From Saprospiraceae bacterium (GTDB lineage Bacteria > Bacteroidota > Bacteroidia > Chitinophagales > Saprospiraceae): 26,334 bases of DNA. Below the pieces are notes generated by a model, which made no database searches, had not been told where the DNA came from, and saw only the letters and a program-made list of their open reading frames with translations. Each line of letters opens with the position of its first letter. Position 1 is the stretch's first letter. The stretch is taken from assembly GCA_016719855.1 (NCBI GenBank), contig JADJYH010000092.1, forward strand, positions 1 to 26,334. The letters are read 5' to 3'. A program made the position numbers and the translations under genes. This document shows, piece after piece, positions 1-8,900 of the stretch.

Positions 1-942
1 CTGACAGCTGCCTATGGCAATCACAATCTTACAACAGATTTGAAAGAACGCTACTGAACTTGAAAACTGGCGACCCAATCCCAAAAATCGGCAGATGCAC
101 TGCGAGGCGGATGCTGGCCAACCTTCAATTCTACAGCCACCCCAAACTGCCAAAGTGGGATAGCCTCGACAAACTACAATCGGCGATGGACGATTTGGAC
201 TAATATTATTTCGCTGAGAAAAACTGCGCCTCGCCTGCGACTTGAAAGTAACTGAAAACATGGTGGTTGGTGCTTCGCCCATCCATGGTAAATGAAGTAA
301 GTGCAGTGGTTCAGCAAGAGGTCGAGAAATTTGGACTATCTGAAAATCTATGTAAAGGTATTCGACCTTTTGACGCAGCCTCCACGATGGAAGCTTTTCA
401 AGCGGCTTCGACTTTTCACCGATTTGGAAAAAGGACTTTCAGATGCTGACAGGCAATTCGGGCTTTTGCATTTGTTGAATTTTGCAGTTAACCAAACGAA
501 CAAAGGAGATTGCATTTCGACCACAAATACTCAAGCTGTATAAACTGGGTTTTGGAACAAAAGTTGCCTTGTTGACCCAACAGAAGGCAATATTTCCAAA
601 CAGCACCTTTTCTTAATATTGTCTCCACTGCATCGGGTTTGAAAGAATTTGTGGACAAAACAGTTAATCCTCGATTATAGCTTTACTGCGAAGAGACAAG
701 AACGGAGACAACAACACTAGGTTTGTTTACCTCTATTTTCACCAAAGGAATATGTTAAGGTAGTTGAATTATTATTTTGTTATCGTTTCAAAATTTTGTT
801 AAATTGCTTTCCTCCAAACATATATTGTTGCGATGCTATTTTGATTATTCTTGCTTTCGATAACTCCTACTATACTGTTTTTACCTCCTTTGCCAAGGCG
901 TTTGATAAATTTATAAAAGGGAAAACAGTCGCCATTATCTAG
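1..942 (+). pseudogene. Frameshifted coding region, protein of unknown function
   Basis: No single frame is open, but protein-like segments follow each other on the plus strand. They include IGRCTARRMLANLQFYSHPK near 90-150, YLKIYVKVFDLLTQPPRWKL near 337-393, FRPQILKLYKLGF near 515-553, NIVSTASGLKEF near 617-652, and an open stretch without a start codon at 721-942 containing FDNSYYTVFTSFAKAFDKF. The spacing suggests one long, probably helical protein whose frame changes at least five times. The 5' end lies outside the window. I do not recognise a named family and propose no function. The base composition is AT-rich, like the cassette-like genes to its right. The alternative is unrelated chance frames, but the consistent strand and the amphipathic Leu/Lys pattern argue against that. 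Confidence 0.42.
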
Positions 943-1098
943 GAAGGTATGGTATAAGAACCTCATTTTCAAATGCTTAACCCAGCTAAACATAAATATG
1001 AGCGCTCTTGGAGCAAGGCAGTGAAAGTGAAAATGATAGGATGTCTCTTCAAAACCCATGTATTTAAAAACGGTTATTAGAACGGATAAAGGCACCAA

Positions 1099-1126
1099 AA
1101 AACAAGCCCCGTATGGGGCTTGTTTT
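1099..1126. terminator. Bidirectional hairpin terminator
   Basis: A perfect 12-bp inverted repeat, AAAACAAGCCCC and GGGGCTTGTTTT, surrounds a GTAT loop. A-rich DNA on the left and T-rich DNA on the right make it usable from both strands. It lies just past the plus-strand coding relic ending near 942 and before a possible minus-strand relic, as expected between convergent genes. Confidence 0.75.
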
Positions 1127-2048
1127 AAGTTTAAGTTCAACACTGTCTTCAAGTACGATGGCTTCGCTCAAGCCTGCGCCACAATCTGTCCAAAAATAGA
1201 ATTCTGTTATAGCTTGCATATTGCTAAAGCCGCAATCTGAGCTCCCATTTGAATAAACGGGACTGGTGTAACTATCAGCTAACCTCACATGTGCACTTTG
1301 TAAGTGACATTGGTAGGATTTATTTATTGTCCCAATCGAATGTAATGGCACCAGCGCTCACTTGAAGTCACGTGGACATTTGATGGCTGGGGGCATGTCG
1401 TCTAATAACGCGGTTTGCTGAAAGCACCAAGAATAATAAAAAAGGAATGAAATCATGGTGATTAATTTTAAGTTTTTGGAATATGTACTGGCAGATTCGA
1501 TAATAAAGTCTTAAAATTCGAGCGAAATATTATAATCTATAGCTTCAAGTTTGATTTTGTTCACTCGCCTAATTTTTAGCCGTGGAAAGCGTAATGGCCT
1601 CTGTGCAGCGCTTATCTGACAATAATATCTTTCATTGGGCATAAACCATTTTGTGGCGCATACCCGTTGGTGCAAAGTCTTCCACATTTCAAACAGCAGT
1701 ACCTATGTCAATAAATTAAGCCATAGTTTCAGCAAGCGTTTGGCGCAGCAGCTCTTCCAGCGCTTTAGCAGAACACCCATTGTCTTGCACTGCTCGGGGT
1801 TGACAAGATGAGCAGTTTGTATTTGCCAGGTAAGTGGAAATCATTTTTCCCTATTCATAAACCACTGATTTTTCTGATCACACAGAAAAACATTCAAACC
1901 TGAATTGGCAAATGTCAAGAGGTATATTTTAACTGTACCCAACCTGTGAGGTGCGTATATGTTAGTTGATGTGACAATTACGTAGCGACAATGCAAAAAT
2001 TCGAGACAACGGACAAAAATTACTTTGACGAGAACTATAGAAATAAAA
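1127..2048. other. AT-rich stretch without an identifiable gene
   Basis: Only short frames are present. A minus-strand frame ending near the 1.1-kb terminator (1351 to 1135, residues such as YTSPVYSNGSSDCGFSN) could be the tail of a broken gene, but I cannot name it. At 1401-1417 CTAATAACGCGGTTTGC loosely resembles the left half of the cassette-like palindromes further right. At 1973-1987 ACGTAGCGACAATG resembles their right end with one T missing. Both are weak. Otherwise I see no RNA gene or clear repeat. Confidence 0.4.
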
Positions 2049-2667
2049 TAGACAAAATTATCTTTGACGGCGGAATATCCCTTGACGGCTTTTTCGCAGG
2101 CATTAACAGAAGTGCGACAACCCAATGGGCGGTGTATCAGGGAAAATTCACGTATGGATGCTTTTAATCAAAAAGCATTTGGGGAACATAGGAATGGAAG
2201 GCGGTAATGAAGACGGACCTGATGGTAAATTTATTAGAGAGACAATTGCAAGGAACAGGTTCTTACGACATGGGAAAACGAATGTTTGAAGAAGGCGAAA
2301 TCAGTTGGCCAGAAAGATTTATACAAAGCAACAGATATTTATGTGCTGGCCTGAAAAACCAAACCTTGGGTTCAAAAAGGGACAACAACTTTTTATTTTA
2401 TTAATGACAGAATACATAGTGCATTAGAAAAAGCAAGACAATCAGCCAAAGGAAAAGACATAAGAATTCAAGGTGGAGCGAATACTATTCAGCAATTTCT
2501 GAGGTCAGGGCTAGTTGACGAATTTTTCATTCACATTGCACCTGTATTTTTTGGAAGTGGTATCAGACTGTTTGACGGTAATGAAGGACATTTATGATTT
2601 TCAAATTGTAGAAATAATACCTTCCGACTTAACAACACATTTGAAATATAAACTGACGAAGAAATGA
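2049..2667 (+). pseudogene. RibD C-terminal / dihydrofolate-reductase-family protein, frameshifted
   Basis: Fragments in several frames make up a typical RibD-C (dihydrofolate reductase fold) protein in order. The N-terminal strand is IIFDGGISLDGFFAG (2058-2102). Then come KFIRETIAR in one frame and GTGSYDMGKRMFEEGEISWP in another (2255-2314), INDRIHSALEKARQSAKGKD (about 2401-2460), RIQGGANTIQQFLRSGLVDE, and FFIHIAPVFFGSGIRLFDG. The C-terminal tail LTTHLKYKLTKK ends at 2667. The family binds NAD(P)H and reduces pterin- or pyrimidine-like substrates; the substrate here is unknown. At least four frame changes are needed, so it is either a dead gene or badly sequenced. A cassette-like palindrome starts 10 bases after the stop. 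No intact start codon is visible; codon 2049 is ATA where this family usually begins. Confidence 0.8.
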
Positions 2668-2676
2668 GAACAACTA

Positions 2677-2806
2677 CCGCTAACACGGGTTTGGCAAAGT
2701 GGCGGTTCAGTATAAATAAACACTTTTGTAGATAATCAAACATTGGTTCTCCGCATCAACATTTGTGGTGAAAATCGCCACCTTTATGACCAGAAGGCGT
2801 TAGCTT
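2677..2806 (+). repeat. attC-like imperfect palindrome, copy 1
   Basis: Outer arms GCTAAC (2679-2684) and GTTAGC (2799-2804) enclose inner arms GTGGCG (2699-2704) and CGCCAC (2776-2781). The left half carries GGGTTTGG. Two paired blocks on each side separated by short gaps is the layout of integron attC sites. The right core GTTAGCT does not fit the usual GTTRRRY, however. It follows the RibD-C family gene by 10 bases. Confidence 0.6.
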
Positions 2807-2868
2807 CGCAAAGCTGAAGTGGCACTTTAATTGATATACAGGAAAATGAAAAATAGCTTTTATAAAAA

Positions 2869-3318
2869 ATGCTCACAATCGTATTTTGGATTGCTGTCCT
2901 AATCGTATCCTTTATTTTTATTTCAATGGCGTATCACCATACTTCAAAGGAACTCTAGGCCCAGAGACAAGAGGGTGAAAAATGGTGGCTTGGTAAGCAC
3001 ATTTTCTGGCGCCATAACCTTGGTTTTAGGCCTCTTCAATTTTGGCCTCTATTTCCAGAAACCGTTTCAGGCGTTGGCATCGATTAGCTGGAAGATACAT
3101 CGGGGTTCATATCTCGGCACTTATGGTTTTTATTTGCTCTCAAATTATCCCTTACCTGGTTCGGTAACATCTCTTGGCCTACTGGCCATTATTTGGCTTT
3201 TACTACTACTCTAGCATTCTGGTTTGCAGTAAAGAAAAATTTTAAGCTTCATAAGCCGGTTGTGATACGTTCATATGTTTGTGGGCTGGCCTTTGTATTG
3301 ATAGACTACTTCCTCTAA
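2869..3318 (+). pseudogene. Small integral membrane protein, frameshifted
   Basis: ATG at 2869 opens a hydrophobic helix (MLTIVFWIAVLIVSFIFISM) that stops at 2958. The coding signal continues in another frame from about 2975 with a second helix (STFSGAITLVLGLFNFGLYF). A third frame at 3193-3318 ends LAFVLIDYFL with TAA at 3316. Together these would make a protein of roughly 150 residues with about four membrane segments, in the inner membrane. I do not recognise the family. At least two indels separate the pieces. It sits between two cassette-like palindromes and is oriented like its neighbours, so it is probably the gene of one cassette. Confidence 0.5.
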
Positions 3319-3475
3319 TAAATGAATATACAGGTCTATTCAATTTGCGAAGAATGAGAAGTGCAATTCACAGTTTACGAATGGATATGCTGGGTTTATC
3401 CACTTATGCTGACAGAGTTCATTTTAGTATGGTGGCCATCGGTCTTAAAGATTAGGGCTAGAAAAGATAAAGCCT
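3319..3475. other. No identifiable gene
   Basis: Short plus-strand frames exist here (for example from 3361, with residues VYEWICWVYPLMLTEFILVW), but they run straight into the next palindrome and match nothing I know. They could be a decayed second gene of the same cassette. Confidence 0.3.
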
Positions 3476-3677
3476 GCTGCCAACAAAAGGTTTTGTGCAA
3501 ATGGGGCATGACGTTGGAAAAGCAATCATCGGCAGTGCATATCCAAACTTTGGTTTTGGCGGACGTAATTCTGTTGGGCAGTAGTTCAAAACTTCGGCTT
3601 TTAGTTATAAATTTAGCTCAAGTTCTGGGCAGACGGTAGGTCTTCCCCAACTGCACGAAGCCTTGAACGTTAGCGGT
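3476..3677 (+). repeat. attC-like imperfect palindrome, copy 2
   Basis: The left arm GGTTTTGTGCAAATGGGG (3489-3506) pairs with the right arm CCCCAACTGCACGAAGCC (3645-3662) at 14 of 18 positions. The outer ends are GCTGCCAAC (3476-3484) and GTTAGCGGT (3669-3677). Its right end shares TTAGCGGTCAT with copy 3, and its left end shares GGTTTTGTGCAAAT with the half copy at 5714. It lies upstream of the ArsR gene set. Confidence 0.6.
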
Positions 3678-3756
3678 CATTGTGAGGACGACTCGGAACC
3701 CGCAAACAAACTCCCCCGACATTTTTACCTCGAAAAAATAATTGCAAATAAATTTG

Positions 3757-3800
3757 TTCAACTCAAAAGTTGCACATACATTTGCAACCTAAAAGTTGCG
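3757..3800 (+). promoter_or_regulatory. Paired operator-like dyads upstream of the ArsR gene
   Basis: Two near-identical dyads, CAACTCAAAAGTTGC (3759-3773) and CAACCTAAAAGTTGC (3785-3799), lie 26 bases apart, ending 18 bases before the ArsR start at 3818. ArsR-type repressors bind such dyads as dimers, so autoregulation of the ArsR-SRPBCC-DUF1801 set is a natural reading. It is inferred, not shown. Confidence 0.5.
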
Positions 3801-3817
3801 TATTCGAAAATTGAAAA

Positions 3818-4130
3818 ATGAAACAAGACATAGTCCAAGCCATAGCGGACCCCGCACGCAGAGCTATTTTAACTTTCTAATTGCTATTCAAGCATTAACG
3901 CCGAATGCAATGGCGGAAAAATTTGATATAAGCCGACAGGCCGTATCAAACATATTAAAGTGTTACAAGGATGAGATTGATTAGACCTGAGCGGTCGGGT
4001 AGAGAAATTTATTATCCACTTTAATCCACAAAAATGCAAGAGATGGACAATTGGTTAGCCCAATTCAGAAAATGTGGGAAGCTCAATTTAATCAACTGAA
4101 GAAAGTATCAACAATTAAAAATAAAAATGA
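3818..4130 (+). pseudogene. ArsR-family winged-helix repressor, frameshifted
   Basis: ATG at 3818 starts MKQDIVQAIADPARRAILTF, the typical first helix of the ArsR subgroup that regulates SRPBCC partners. The frame then stops. The next frame continues AIQALTPNAMAEKFDISRQA with the helix-turn-helix (ISRQAVSN), then GREIYYHFNPQKMQEMD near 3990-4045, and a tail ending at 4130. I count about four frame changes in roughly 310 bases. An intact member would be a dimeric DNA-binding repressor of about 105 residues. Its stop TGA (4128-4130) overlaps the ATG of the SRPBCC gene (4127-4129), a classic translationally coupled pair. Two operator-like dyads precede it. Confidence 0.82.
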
Positions 4131-4622
4131 ACAACAGTTTGCTATTTGATTTTACCGTTGACAAATCAGCGAAAACGGTATTTATAACCAGAATTTGATG
4201 CTGACCTATCGTTGGTATGGGATGCATTTACCAAACCAGAAATTCTTGACCAATGGGTGGCGCCTAAGCCATGGTCATCAAAGACAAAATCTATGGATTT
4301 CAAAGTGGGTGGCCGGAGATTTATGCGATGGTAAGTCAGGGGGACAGGAGCGTTGGTCAATTCAGAAATACACTTCCATTTGCCCCAAACCAACTTCAAA
4401 ATGTTTAATGCTTTTGCAGACAAAGATGAAAACCCTGAATTGCCGGGTTCTGAATGGGATTTGAATTTCAGCGAACAAAACGGAAAGACAAAAGTCAGTA
4501 TTACTATTTACAATGAATCGCTTGCCCGTATGGAGAAGATGATTGAAATGGGCTTCACAGAAGGATTTAAAATGTCAATGAATAATTTGGACAATCTGTT
4601 GGCGACTTTATCCAAAAAATGA
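4127..4622 (+). pseudogene. SRPBCC / AHSA1-family protein, frameshifted
   Basis: ATG at 4127 opens NSLLFDFTVDKSAKTVFITR, then the frame breaks near 4190. It resumes as FDADLSLVWDAFTKPEILDQ and WVAPKPWSSKTKSMDFKVGG, the hallmark of AHSA1-like SRPBCC proteins (SLVWDAFT, and WVAPKPW after the first helix). It breaks again near 4330 and finishes in the frame 4353-4622 with MIEMGFTEGFKMSMNNLDNL. The fold is a helix-grip hydrophobic ligand pocket, and the ligand is unknown. ArsR plus SRPBCC pairs are common in Bacteroidota and Actinobacteria. Two or three indels prevent full-length translation as given. The DUF1801 gene starts 6 bases after the stop. Confidence 0.86.
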
Positions 4623-4628
4623 GTAAAA

Positions 4629-5046
4629 ATGAACGTACAAGAACAAATCGAAGCGTATATTACTAGCCAACCTGAACCAAAACGCAGCGACATGCAAGCG
4701 TTGCACCGCATCATTCTGGGAATTATGCCGGCATGTAAATTATGGTATCTGGATGGTAAAAACAGTGAAAATAAAACGGTTTCTAATCCAAATATCGGAT
4801 ATGGATTTTACACCATCAACTATGCGGATGGACCAACCAGGAGTTTTATCAAAATTGGTTTGAGCGCAAACAAAACCGGAATCTCCGTCTATATCCTTGG
4901 TATAAAAGATAAGACATACTTAGCCCAAGCGTATGGAAAAAACTAGGCAAAGCAAGGTGACCGGGTATTGTATTAAGTTCAAAACGCTGAAAGATATTGA
5001 AATACTTCAAGCGGCGATACGATATGGGGTTGAGGCTCAGAATTAA
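4629..5046 (+). pseudogene. DUF1801 (YdhG-like) protein, frameshifted near its end
   Basis: ATG at 4629 begins MNVQEQIEAYITSQPEPKRS followed by DMQALHRIILGIMPACKLWY, the conserved opening of DUF1801. LDGKNSENKTVSNPNIGYG, FIKIGLSANKTGISVYILGI and DKTYLAQAYGKN follow. As written the frame stops at 4946. One base missing in AGGTGA (near 4958), together with a shift near 4945, would restore a C-terminus with VTGYCIKFKTLKDIEILQAA, ending at 5046. The family is small and of unknown biochemistry, related by fold to frataxin/YdhG proteins. It is the third gene of the ArsR-SRPBCC-DUF1801 set. A cassette-like palindrome follows 33 bases after the stop. Confidence 0.85.
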
Positions 5047-5079
5047 AAAAGGTGAGCTGATTTGGACAAAACAACGAAC

Positions 5080-5190
5080 GCCTAACATGGGTTTGGAAAA
5101 AGTGGGGCTTTTGTACTAAATTTGAGCATTGGAATTCTATTGAACATTTGTGCTTCGATTTCCAACCGCCAAGCCCAAAAACATTAGCGG
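5080..5190 (+). repeat. attC-like imperfect palindrome, copy 3
   Basis: The left half GCCTAACATGGGTTTGG (5080-5096) pairs with CCAAGCCC (5169-5176) and ACATTAGCGG (5181-5190). GCCTAAC fits the RYYYAAC side of an attC core, but the right core ATTAGCG does not fit GTTRRRY. The element ends 55 bases before the arr start, a spacing like that between attC and the next cassette gene. Confidence 0.6.
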
Positions 5191-5245
5191 TCATCGCCAA
5201 CTGACACCCCAACATGCACGAAAAGACAATCATATAAATAGCGAC

Positions 5246-5695
5246 GTGGAAAAAAGAAAAAGTGAGAACAAATCGAATGAATCTATTCAAAGCCCTTTTT
5301 CACCAAGACGTTTCTTCCACGGCACAAGGCTGACCTAAGATTGGAGACTTTATCGAGGTTGGTCTTAACTCGAACTATGGACAAAAGAAAAAGCGAAATA
5401 TATCTATCTCACTGCTACTTTGGATGCTGCTATTTGGGGTGCTGAACTTGCTTTTGGCGAGGAACGTGAAAGAATATATTTAGTAGAGCCGACAGAGGTC
5501 CAATTGAGGATGACCCTCAATTTAACTGACAAAAAATTCCCAGGTAATCCAACAAAATCTTATCGCTCAGGACATCCGTTTAAGGTTGTTGGCGAAATTA
5601 CTATTTGGCAAGGACACTCACCAGAACAAGTCAAAGCAATGAAAGACGGGTTAGCAAAACTTAAAGAACAGGGTATTGAGGCAATAGAGGATTAA
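5246..5695 (+). pseudogene. arr: Rifamycin NAD+ ADP-ribosyltransferase (Arr-type), frameshifted
   Basis: Arr enzymes inactivate rifamycins by ADP-ribosylating the drug's ansa chain with NAD+. The sequence shows FFHGT (5311-5325, with the NAD-binding His). The next segment, readable only after adding single bases, is DLKIGDFIEVGLNSNYG with the conserved Tyr. LDAAIWGAELAFGEERERIY, LTDKKFPGNPTKSYRSG and the C-terminus VVGEITIWQGHSPEQVKAMK follow, ending at 5695. GTG at 5246 is the best start in this frame. Two AAA runs (near 5327 and 5337) and one GG (near 5393) appear one base short. Between 5494 and 5518 a shift is made and undone, which garbles the segment where the conserved GPIEDDPN (with its Asp) should be. 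Length (about 150 residues) matches the family. In other bacteria arr-2 and arr-3 are integron cassette genes. Confidence 0.88.
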
Positions 5696-5703
5696 CTATA
5701 CTC

Positions 5704-5735
5704 AACACTAATAGGTTTTGTGCAAATTTCAAATA
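5704..5735 (+). repeat. Left half of an attC-like palindrome, copy 4
   Basis: AACACTAATAGGTTTTGTGCAAAT begins 9 bases after the arr stop. GGTTTTGTGCAAAT (5714-5727) is identical to the left arm of copy 2 (3489-3502). No matching right half is found, so the element is truncated and may mark the edge of the array. Confidence 0.5.
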
Positions 5736-5884
5736 ATAAACTGCTACCCCTCCTCGCCGCCTCCGGCTGCTCGTCGGGGGGGAGAGACTTTGAGGGCGTT
5801 CCGCCCCCAAACCCCCTATTTTAAATACAAAGGAATTTAGTTTACGGTGTACTTAAAGCAAGATTGATAAATGAAGAATTGGGT
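5736..5884. other. Gene-free junction with GC-rich block
   Basis: Between the cassette-like region and the adhesin terminator there is no gene. Bases 5745-5816 form an abrupt GC-rich patch with runs of C and G and a small hairpin (GGGCG TTC CGCCC near 5793-5805). The rest is AT-rich and unremarkable. The patch coincides with the change in base composition from the left to the right part of the window. Confidence 0.4.
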
Positions 5885-5933
5885 AAAAGCAAAACCCCCT
5901 GCGGCGATGAACGCTGCAAGGGGTTTTGCTTTT
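5885..5933. terminator. Hairpin terminator of the SprB adhesin gene
   Basis: Arms AAAAGCAAAACCCCCTGC (5885-5902) and GCAAGGGGTTTTGCTTTT (5916-5933) pair with one mismatch. A/T tracts outside the GC stem allow use from both strands. The adhesin's restored stop codon at 5966 lies 33 bases upstream in the direction of transcription. Confidence 0.75.
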
Positions 5934-5965
5934 TGTCATTCGAAAGGAAATGCGCTTTCATCAAT

Positions 5966-8900
5966 TCAGCGCACCACTTTCCGAGTGATGGGCTTGCCGT
6001 CTATGAGTACCTTTAACAGGTAGCTCCAGCGGGCAGGTCGCTCAAATCCAACTGCATACTATGGAATTGGAAGGAGCCTTCCAGCACATCTTTTAGCAGG
6101 CTGCCCTGTAGGCTGTGGATTCTCACCTCCACATCGCTTTCATTTGGCAGGTCAATTTCGAGGGTGGCATAGCCGCTGGCTGTTGGGTTCGGGAAGACAT
6201 CCACCGTGCCTTGGACAGTTTTCACCTCGATGGATCCATTCAAAAAGTCCACGGTGATGATGCCAGAGCTGACCACGCAGCCACTAGCGTCGGTCACCTC
6301 GACGGTATAGTCCCCGGCGGGAAATGAAGCCAAATCTTCGGTGGTGGCAATGAGTTGCCCATTACCGTCGAACCACTCATAAGTGTAAGGTGGCGTACCA
6401 CCGCTCACCGTCAGGTCAATCGAGCCTTCGCCTTCTATACATTCATTGGAAATCACCACGATGTCAATGTCAATCGGTGTCGGATCGGGAACGATGACCG
6501 TCTGCATTACAGAGCAGTCGCCGGTAGTGCTGGCGACGATGACCGTATACTTACCTGCACCCAAGCCGGTAACAGTGGCCGTCGTGCCAATGGTTGCTCC
6601 GTTGCCATCCATCCACAAGTAGGTGAAGGGGCCAGTGCAGCCCGTGACGGACACTGTGACGGAACCGTTCGACATGCCGGGGCAGTCCGGCGGCGTGACG
6701 GTAACTGTAACTAAAACGGTTGTAGTCACGGTGACTGTGAAACTACAGGTTTGGATGCCCGACGGCGTCAGTATAGCGTAGGTAACCGTAGTGATTCCAT
6801 TCGGGAAAATGGAGCCGCTGGGAAGACCGGAGATAAGGAATGGCGTGATACCAGCCGCTTCAAGGCAGTTGTCCGTGTAGGTCGGCAATGGATAGTTGAC
6901 CGTGCTAGAACCTGTCACCGTGATATTTTCTGGACAATCGAAAACTGGCAGAATGTTGTCCACCACGGTCACGCATGGCAATAGCAGTGGCGGTGTTGCC
7001 ACTCTGGTCGGTCACGGTCAGCACAATTGGGTTTGTGCCGAGATCGCCACAATCGAACGAATCAACATTGATGGAAATCGTGATGCTGCCGCAAAGGTCA
7101 GAACTACCATTGTTTACCATAGCGGCAGTAATAGCTGCCGTACCGCTTGAGTCAACGGCCACGGTAATGTTTTGGGCAATCGCCGTCGGTGGCGTGGCAT
7201 CCGCTGCCACTCCTACAACGATGCTTCCGGTAGCTTCGCAACCGTTGCCGTCCTGTACGGTGACGGAATAGGTTCCGGCTGCCAAACCGGAAATGCTGGC
7301 GGTGGTCATGCCGTTTGACCATAGGTAAGTGGCTGCGCCAATGGGATTGGAAACGGTGGCGGTGGCACTGCCCGTATTCTGACCACAAGCGGTGTTTTGT
7401 GCCGAAAGGCTAACGCCAAGCAGGCAACCGTCAAAGTCGGGTACGGTGACATCCACTTCAATCGTGCACCCATTCGCATCGGTGATGGTTACGGAAAAGG
7501 TTCCCGCTGCCAAACCAGTGACGTTGGCTGTGGTCATACCATTCGACCACAAGTAGGTGTAGAGCGGCGTGCCGCCGTTCACGGTCAGGGTAATTGAGCC
7601 GTCCTGCGCACCGTTGGAAGTGACAGCAGTGGCAGTGGCAGAAGCTGCCAACTGGGCGGCAGGCTGTCCGATGTTTATCAAAACTACTGCCACGCATCCG
7701 GCTGCATCCGTGATAGTAGCCGTATAGCTGCCCGCTGCCAGACCGGAAATGCTGGCGGTCGTCATGCCATTCGACCATAAGTAAGTGAAAGGCGCAACAC
7801 CCCCGGTGGCTACAACCGTGACCGAACCGTTCGCCCCGCCGAAACAGTCAACGTCATCAAGCGTTTGTACGGAAACCATTACACTTGGTGTCCCAGTGAC
7901 TATTACGCTACCAGTTGCGGTGCAACCACTGGCTGAGATGGTGATGGTTAAAGTGTAAGTGCCCGCGGCGTTAACGGTGGGAGTCGCAGTGTTTGCACCA
8001 CTAACGATGTTTCCGTCTACGGTGGCCCATAGATAAACGATGCCCGTACTCGGCGTCGAGCCAGTGGCGTTCAAAATAACCGTTGAGTTTTGACAGTCAA
8101 GCTGTGCGGCAATGGCGATGTCAACGATTGGAAGCTCCAAGTCAACTGTGACAGTAACATCGTCGCTGGCGCTGCAGCCGTTGAGCAGGTTGGTGACCAG
8201 CAGCACATAGGTGCCGGGTTCGTCCACCACGCAATTGTTCAGCGTGTTTGCGCCGCTGACGATGTGCCCGTCCACGGTGGTCCACAGGTACAGGATATTT
8301 GCCCCAAGGGCCGAACCCGTGCCGTCGAGGGTCACGTTGGCGTTGAGACAGTTGATTTCAGCGTTCACCGAAGCGTTTACAGCGGGTAGGGTGATATTGG
8401 CGGTGACGGTCACGTCGTCACTGTCGCTGCAGCCGTTGAGCAAGTTGGTAACCAGCAGCACATAGGTGCCGGGTTCGTCCACCACGCAATTGTTCAGCGT
8501 GTTTGCGCCGCTGACGATATGCCCGTCCACAGTCGTCCACAGGTACAGGATGTTTGCCCCAAGGGCCGAACCCGTGCCGTCGAGGGTCACGTTGGCATTG
8601 AGACAATTGATTTCAGCGTTCACCGAGGCACTGACGGCAGGCATTGTGATGTTGGCAGTAACGGTCACGCCATCGCTGTCGTCACAACCGTTGAGGAGGT
8701 TGGTGACGAGGAGTACATAGGTGCCGGGTTCGTCCACAACGCAGTTGTTCAGCGTGTTGGCGCCACTGAGGATATGCCCGTCCACAGTCGTCCATAAATA
8801 CAAAATGTTGGGGCCGACGGCAGAGCCGGTGCCATCAAGGGTGACAGTGGCATTGAGACAGGTAATTTCAGCGTTCACTGTGGCATTCACGGCAGGCAGG

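Noticed and set aside
1135..1351. Minus-strand gene with residues SPVYSNGSSDCGFSN
   Set aside because: It is short and unrecognised, and the listed frame runs into the terminator hairpin. It is kept only as a possible relic.
2677..5190. Canonical attC sites of a known integron class
   Set aside because: The right cores (GTTAGCT, GTTAGCG, ATTAGCG) do not fit GTTRRRY and no integrase is in the window. I therefore call them attC-like only.
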